DNA from: Actinomycetota bacterium
GTDB taxonomy: Bacteria > Actinomycetota > Acidimicrobiia > IMCC26256 > BP-133
DNA: 8,703 nt
Reading direction: 5' to 3'
NCBI GenBank assembly: GCA_030838815.1
Contig: JAUZEX010000839.1
Coordinates: 1 to 8,703 of the forward strand
Of the stretch, positions 6,169 through 8,703 are shown one piece after another. Each line of letters begins with the position of its first letter. The stretch's first letter is position 1. Under the pieces are notes generated by a model. The model saw nothing but the letters and a program-made list of their open reading frames with translations, was not told the DNA's origin and did not search any database. Made by a program: the position numbers and the translations under genes.

Positions 6169-8088
6169 ATGCGTTCCTTGTCGCGCCGTCTGGGCGCTTC
6201 TTCCGTCCTCGCCGGAATCCTCTTCGCCGCCAGCCTCACCGCCGCTCCGGCGGCGTCGGCCGCCACCTACTCCACGACCGTCACGCAGACGGCGCCGACC
6301 ACGCTGCGGGCCGGGAACCCCCAGTACGTGGTGGCCTCCGTGACGGCCGACGGCGCCCCCGTCGCCGACGGCACGCTGGTCCACTTCAACCTCCACGGCA
6401 ACCCGGGCGAGTTCACGATCGGCGAAGACGACCTCCTCACCGGTGCCGGCATCGGCAACGGCGCGGCCCACGGCGCCAACGGCTACTGGCTGGCCGACGC
6501 CAGCGGCGTGGTGAAGGCCTACGGGTCGGCCCCCGATCTCGGCGACCTGCCCCGCACCTACGGGCTCATCGGCTGGACGGTCGGGATCGCCCCCACGGCC
6601 ACCGGGAACGGATTCTGGCTGGCCACGATCGACGGCAAGGTCTACCCCTTCGGCGACGCCCCCCAGGGCGTGACCGACTACGGCCCGATGGACCAGGACT
6701 GGATCGCCGGACTCGTCCCCGCCGCCGGCGGAACCGGCTACCGGCTCATCACCGGCCACGGCCGCGCCCTTCCGGCCGCCGCCGCCCTCGGCAACACCGC
6801 CACCGTCGGCGCCCCGCTGTTCTCCGACGGATCTGTCGTGGGCCTGGCCGCCACCCCGAGCGGCGCCGGCTACTGGGTCTGGAACACCGTCGGCCATGTC
6901 AGCGGCTTCGGCGACGCGAACTTCTACGGCGACCTCCGGGCCCTCAAACTCGCCCACGTGGTCACGGCACTGGCCCCGGCCCCGTCCGGCACCGGCTACT
7001 GGCTGATGACCGACGACGGCGGCGTCTTCTCCTTCGGGACGGCCGGCTTCTTCGGTTCGGGCCAGGCGCCCGGGTCGTTCTTCACGACCATCCTGCCGAC
7101 GGCGACCGGCCAGGGGTACCACCTCTTCACCGTGAAGGGCGCCGTCGCCAACTTCGGGGACGCCGTCAACTACGGATCGCTGTTCGACGTCCCGACGAAG
7201 GGCGGCAAGGCGACCTTCGGCTACTCCTCACTGGCGCCGGGTACGACGACCGTCACCGCCATGGGCCCGCCGTCGATGACCGGCTCGTCGATGGCGAGCG
7301 TCACCCAGACGTGGACGCCGGCCGACGGGTACTGGATGCTCGGCGCCGACGGTGCCGTGTACCCCTTCGGCGGCGCGGTCGACCTCGGGAACGCCAAACA
7401 ATTCCTCGGCGGTCACCAGGCGGTCGACCTCGAACCGACGCCGGACTACGGCGGCTACTGGGTCGTGGACGACATCGGCCGCGTCTTCGCCTTCGGCGAC
7501 GCCAGCGCCCAGCCCGGCAACGCCGACGCCGCCGCCCTGGCGCCGGGCGAGAAGGTGACGAGCCTCTCGGCCACCCCGTCCGGCGACGGATACTGGATCT
7601 TCACCACCAAGGGCCGGGTCTTCGCCAAGGGCGACGCCACCCACTTCGGCGACATGTCGGGGACTCCGCTCAACCGTCCGGTGCTCGACTCCATCCCGAC
7701 GCCGACCGGCAACGGCTACTACATGGTGAGCGGCGACGGGGGCATCTTCGCCTTCGGCGATGCCACCTTCTCCGGTTCGATGGGCGGCAAGCCGCTCAAC
7801 GCCCCCGTCCAGTCGCTAGTCCCCGACCCCGACGGCAGCGGCTACTGGCTGGTCGCCGCCGACGGCGGGATCTTCGCCTTCGACGCCGACTTCCACGGCT
7901 CGATGGGGGCGACGTCGCTCAACAAGCCAGTGACGGGCATGGTCGCCTTCGGCGACGCCTACCTGATGGTCGGGGAGGACGGCGGAATCTTCAACTTCTC
8001 CAGCCGTCCCTTCTACGGCTCGCTCGGAGCCCACCCGCCGTCGTCGCCGATCGTCTCCGTGGCCATCCTCGACCCGTTCGGGAGGTAG
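6169..8088 (+). CDS. Secreted repeat protein, GYWLVA-DGGIFAFGDA-type (putative beta-propeller) with short Ig-like N-terminus
   Basis: The predicted 639-residue exported protein has unknown function. Residues 1-31 are a Sec signal peptide (MRSLSRRLG, hydrophobic core, ASA cleavage site). Residues 32-77 (TTLRAGNPQYVVASV, ADGAPVADGTLVHFNL) resemble the first strands of a bacterial Ig-like domain, but the later strands appear to be missing. From about residue 101 there are 12 tandem units of about 42 residues with consensus GxGYWLVxxDGGIFAFGDAxFxGSxGxxxLNxPV. Units 9-11 are nearly regular; the early ones are diverged. The sixth has about 29 extra residues rich in G, S, T and M. Such repeats are common in acidimicrobial secreted proteins (recall) and are plausibly propeller blades. 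There are no catalytic motifs or membrane anchor. The ATG at 6169 is chosen because it opens the signal peptide; the in-frame GTG at 6121 is the alternative, and neither has a clear ribosome binding site, so a leaderless start is possible. Confidence 0.8.
   Translation: MRSLSRRLGASSVLAGILFAASLTAAPAASAATYSTTVTQTAPTTLRAGNPQYVVASVTADGAPVADGTLVHFNLHGNPGEFTIGEDDLLTGAGIGNGAAHGANGYWLADASGVVKAYGSAPDLGDLPRTYGLIGWTVGIAPTATGNGFWLATIDGKVYPFGDAPQGVTDYGPMDQDWIAGLVPAAGGTGYRLITGHGRALPAAAALGNTATVGAPLFSDGSVVGLAATPSGAGYWVWNTVGHVSGFGDANFYGDLRALKLAHVVTALAPAPSGTGYWLMTDDGGVFSFGTAGFFGSGQAPGSFFTTILPTATGQGYHLFTVKGAVANFGDAVNYGSLFDVPTKGGKATFGYSSLAPGTTTVTAMGPPSMTGSSMASVTQTWTPADGYWMLGADGAVYPFGGAVDLGNAKQFLGGHQAVDLEPTPDYGGYWVVDDIGRVFAFGDASAQPGNADAAALAPGEKVTSLSATPSGDGYWIFTTKGRVFAKGDATHFGDMSGTPLNRPVLDSIPTPTGNGYYMVSGDGGIFAFGDATFSGSMGGKPLNAPVQSLVPDPDGSGYWLVAADGGIFAFDADFHGSMGATSLNKPVTGMVAFGDAYLMVGEDGGIFNFSSRPFYGSLGAHPPSSPIVSVAILDPFGR
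6470..8070 (+). repeat. Twelve coding repeats of about 126 bp (42 residues)
   Basis: The G-Y-W or equivalent codons recur at about 6481, 6610, 6736, 6868, 6994, 7114, 7327, 7453, 7588, 7714, 7840 and 7957. Spacings are 129, 126, 132, 126, 120, 213, 126, 135, 126, 126 and 117 bases, all multiples of three. The 213 marks an insert after the sixth unit. Units 9-11 are the most alike, which suggests recent duplication or homogenisation at the C-terminal end. Confidence 0.8.
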
Positions 8089-8094
8089 CCCCCC

Positions 8095-8703
8095 TCACCA
8101 CCCGGCGAGGCGGGCGACGGCGCCGTAGTCGCGGTCGTCGCCGAATTGGGCTCGGGCCTCGTCGAGACGCTGACGGGCCAGCGCCAGCATCGGGGCGTCG
8201 AGGCCGAGCTCGCCCGCCACCTCGGCCGCGATGCGGAGGTCCTTGGCCATGTGCGTGATGCGGAAGCCGGGCTCGAAGTCGCCCTGGAGCACCTTGCGGG
8301 GAAAGAGGTTGGCCAGCTGCCAGTTGGCGCCCGTCCCGTCGGAGACGGCCTCCACCGCCAGGGCCGGGTCGACGCCGGCATCCCGGGCCAGAGCCAGGGC
8401 CTCGGCGCTGGCCGCGGCGTTGACCGCGCCGAGGAAGTTGTTGGCCAGCTTGACCGCCAGCCCGGCGCCGACGGCGCCGCAGTGGCGGATCCGGTCGGCG
8501 CGCCCGATCACCTCGAGGACCGGCCGGGCCCGCTCCAGCGCCTCCGCCGACCCGCCGACCCAGATGGCCAGCGTCCCCCCCTCGGCCCCCGGCGGCCCGC
8601 CGGAGACGGGGCAGTCGAGGTAGTCGACACCCGCCTCGGCGCAACGGGCGGCCAGCTCCCGGGCCGTCGTCGGCGAGATGGTGGACATCTCCACGATCAC
8701 GGT
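8095..8703 (-). CDS. 3-hydroxyisobutyrate dehydrogenase / beta-hydroxyacid dehydrogenase family protein, N-terminus beyond window
   Basis: This NAD(P)-dependent oxidoreductase belongs to the HIBADH / tartronate semialdehyde reductase / glyoxylate-succinic semialdehyde reductase family. The last 202 residues are visible; family members are about 290-300 long, so the Rossmann dinucleotide-binding motif lies past the right edge. Family segments seen in order are: EMSTISPTTA at the end of the cofactor domain; DCPVSGGPPGAEGGTLAI, the substrate-binding loop; GAGLAVKLANNF, with the lysine that is catalytic in this family; and THMAKDLRIA in the all-helical C-terminal domain. It ends RLAGW with TGA at 8095-8097. 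The exact substrate cannot be told from these motifs, so valine catabolism (mmsB) is only one option and no symbol is given. It converges on the repeat-protein gene with 6 bases between the stops. Confidence 0.88.
   Translation of the reverse strand, partial: TVIVEMSTISPTTARELAARCAEAGVDYLDCPVSGGPPGAEGGTLAIWVGGSAEALERARPVLEVIGRADRIRHCGAVGAGLAVKLANNFLGAVNAAASAEALALARDAGVDPALAVEAVSDGTGANWQLANLFPRKVLQGDFEPGFRITHMAKDLRIAAEVAGELGLDAPMLALARQRLDEARAQFGDDRDYGAVARLAGW

Noticed and set aside
3740..6343. An open frame of 867 codons on the plus strand opposite the delta-60 repeat gene
   Set aside because: Gly/Arg/Ala-rich with apparent periodicity only because it mirrors the repeats on the other strand. 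It has no signal, domain or ribosome binding site, and it runs into the divergent gene.
6159..8258. An open frame of 699 codons on the plus strand overlapping the repeat protein in another frame
   Set aside because: Arg/Pro/Gly-rich out-of-frame shadow of a gene that has a signal peptide and regular repeats in its own frame.

Overview
The window is very GC-rich, densely coding and uses GTG starts. It looks like actinobacterial chromosome. The tandem repeat built on a G-x-G-Y-W-L-V motif in the second secreted protein is of a kind I associate with Acidimicrobiia; that placement is recall-based inference, not a computed result.

Layout. (1) Positions 1-3420, minus strand: the start of a respiratory formate dehydrogenase operon. 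The large catalytic subunit comes first, then after a 9-base gap the iron-sulfur beta subunit, which runs off the left edge. The catalytic subunit gene is interrupted by an in-frame TGA at 2833-2835. The residues around it, its alignment with E. coli FdnG (Sec196, cluster cysteines 50/53/57/92) and a hairpin 11 nt downstream show that it encodes selenocysteine. The two flanking open frames are one gene of about 1059 codons. (2) Positions 3421-3631: intergenic, with a hairpin in the formate dehydrogenase leader and a terminator-like hairpin behind the next gene. (3) Positions 3632-5983, minus strand: a secreted protein of about 14 delta-60/DUF5122-like beta-propeller blades. (4) Positions 5984-6168: a divergent promoter region with a perfect 7-bp inverted repeat. 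(5) Positions 6169-8088, plus strand: a second secreted repeat protein with a short Ig-like N-terminus and 12 copies of a different, roughly 42-residue propeller-like repeat. (6) Positions 8095-8703, minus strand: the C-terminal two thirds of a 3-hydroxyisobutyrate dehydrogenase-family enzyme, converging on gene 5 with only 6 bases between the stops.

How the genes fit together. The Tat signal and FdnG/FdnH-like sequences point to formate oxidation on the outer face of the membrane, with electrons passed through the beta subunit to a membrane cytochrome b expected beyond the left edge. The cell must have selenocysteine machinery (selA, selB, selC, selD), none of which lies here. The two secreted repeat proteins share a divergent intergenic region and may be co-regulated, but nothing in the sequence links them functionally to formate oxidation. 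The most notable content is the selenoprotein, which standard gene calling would split in two, and the divergent pair of unrelated secreted repeat proteins. I did not find a clear novel multi-gene system.
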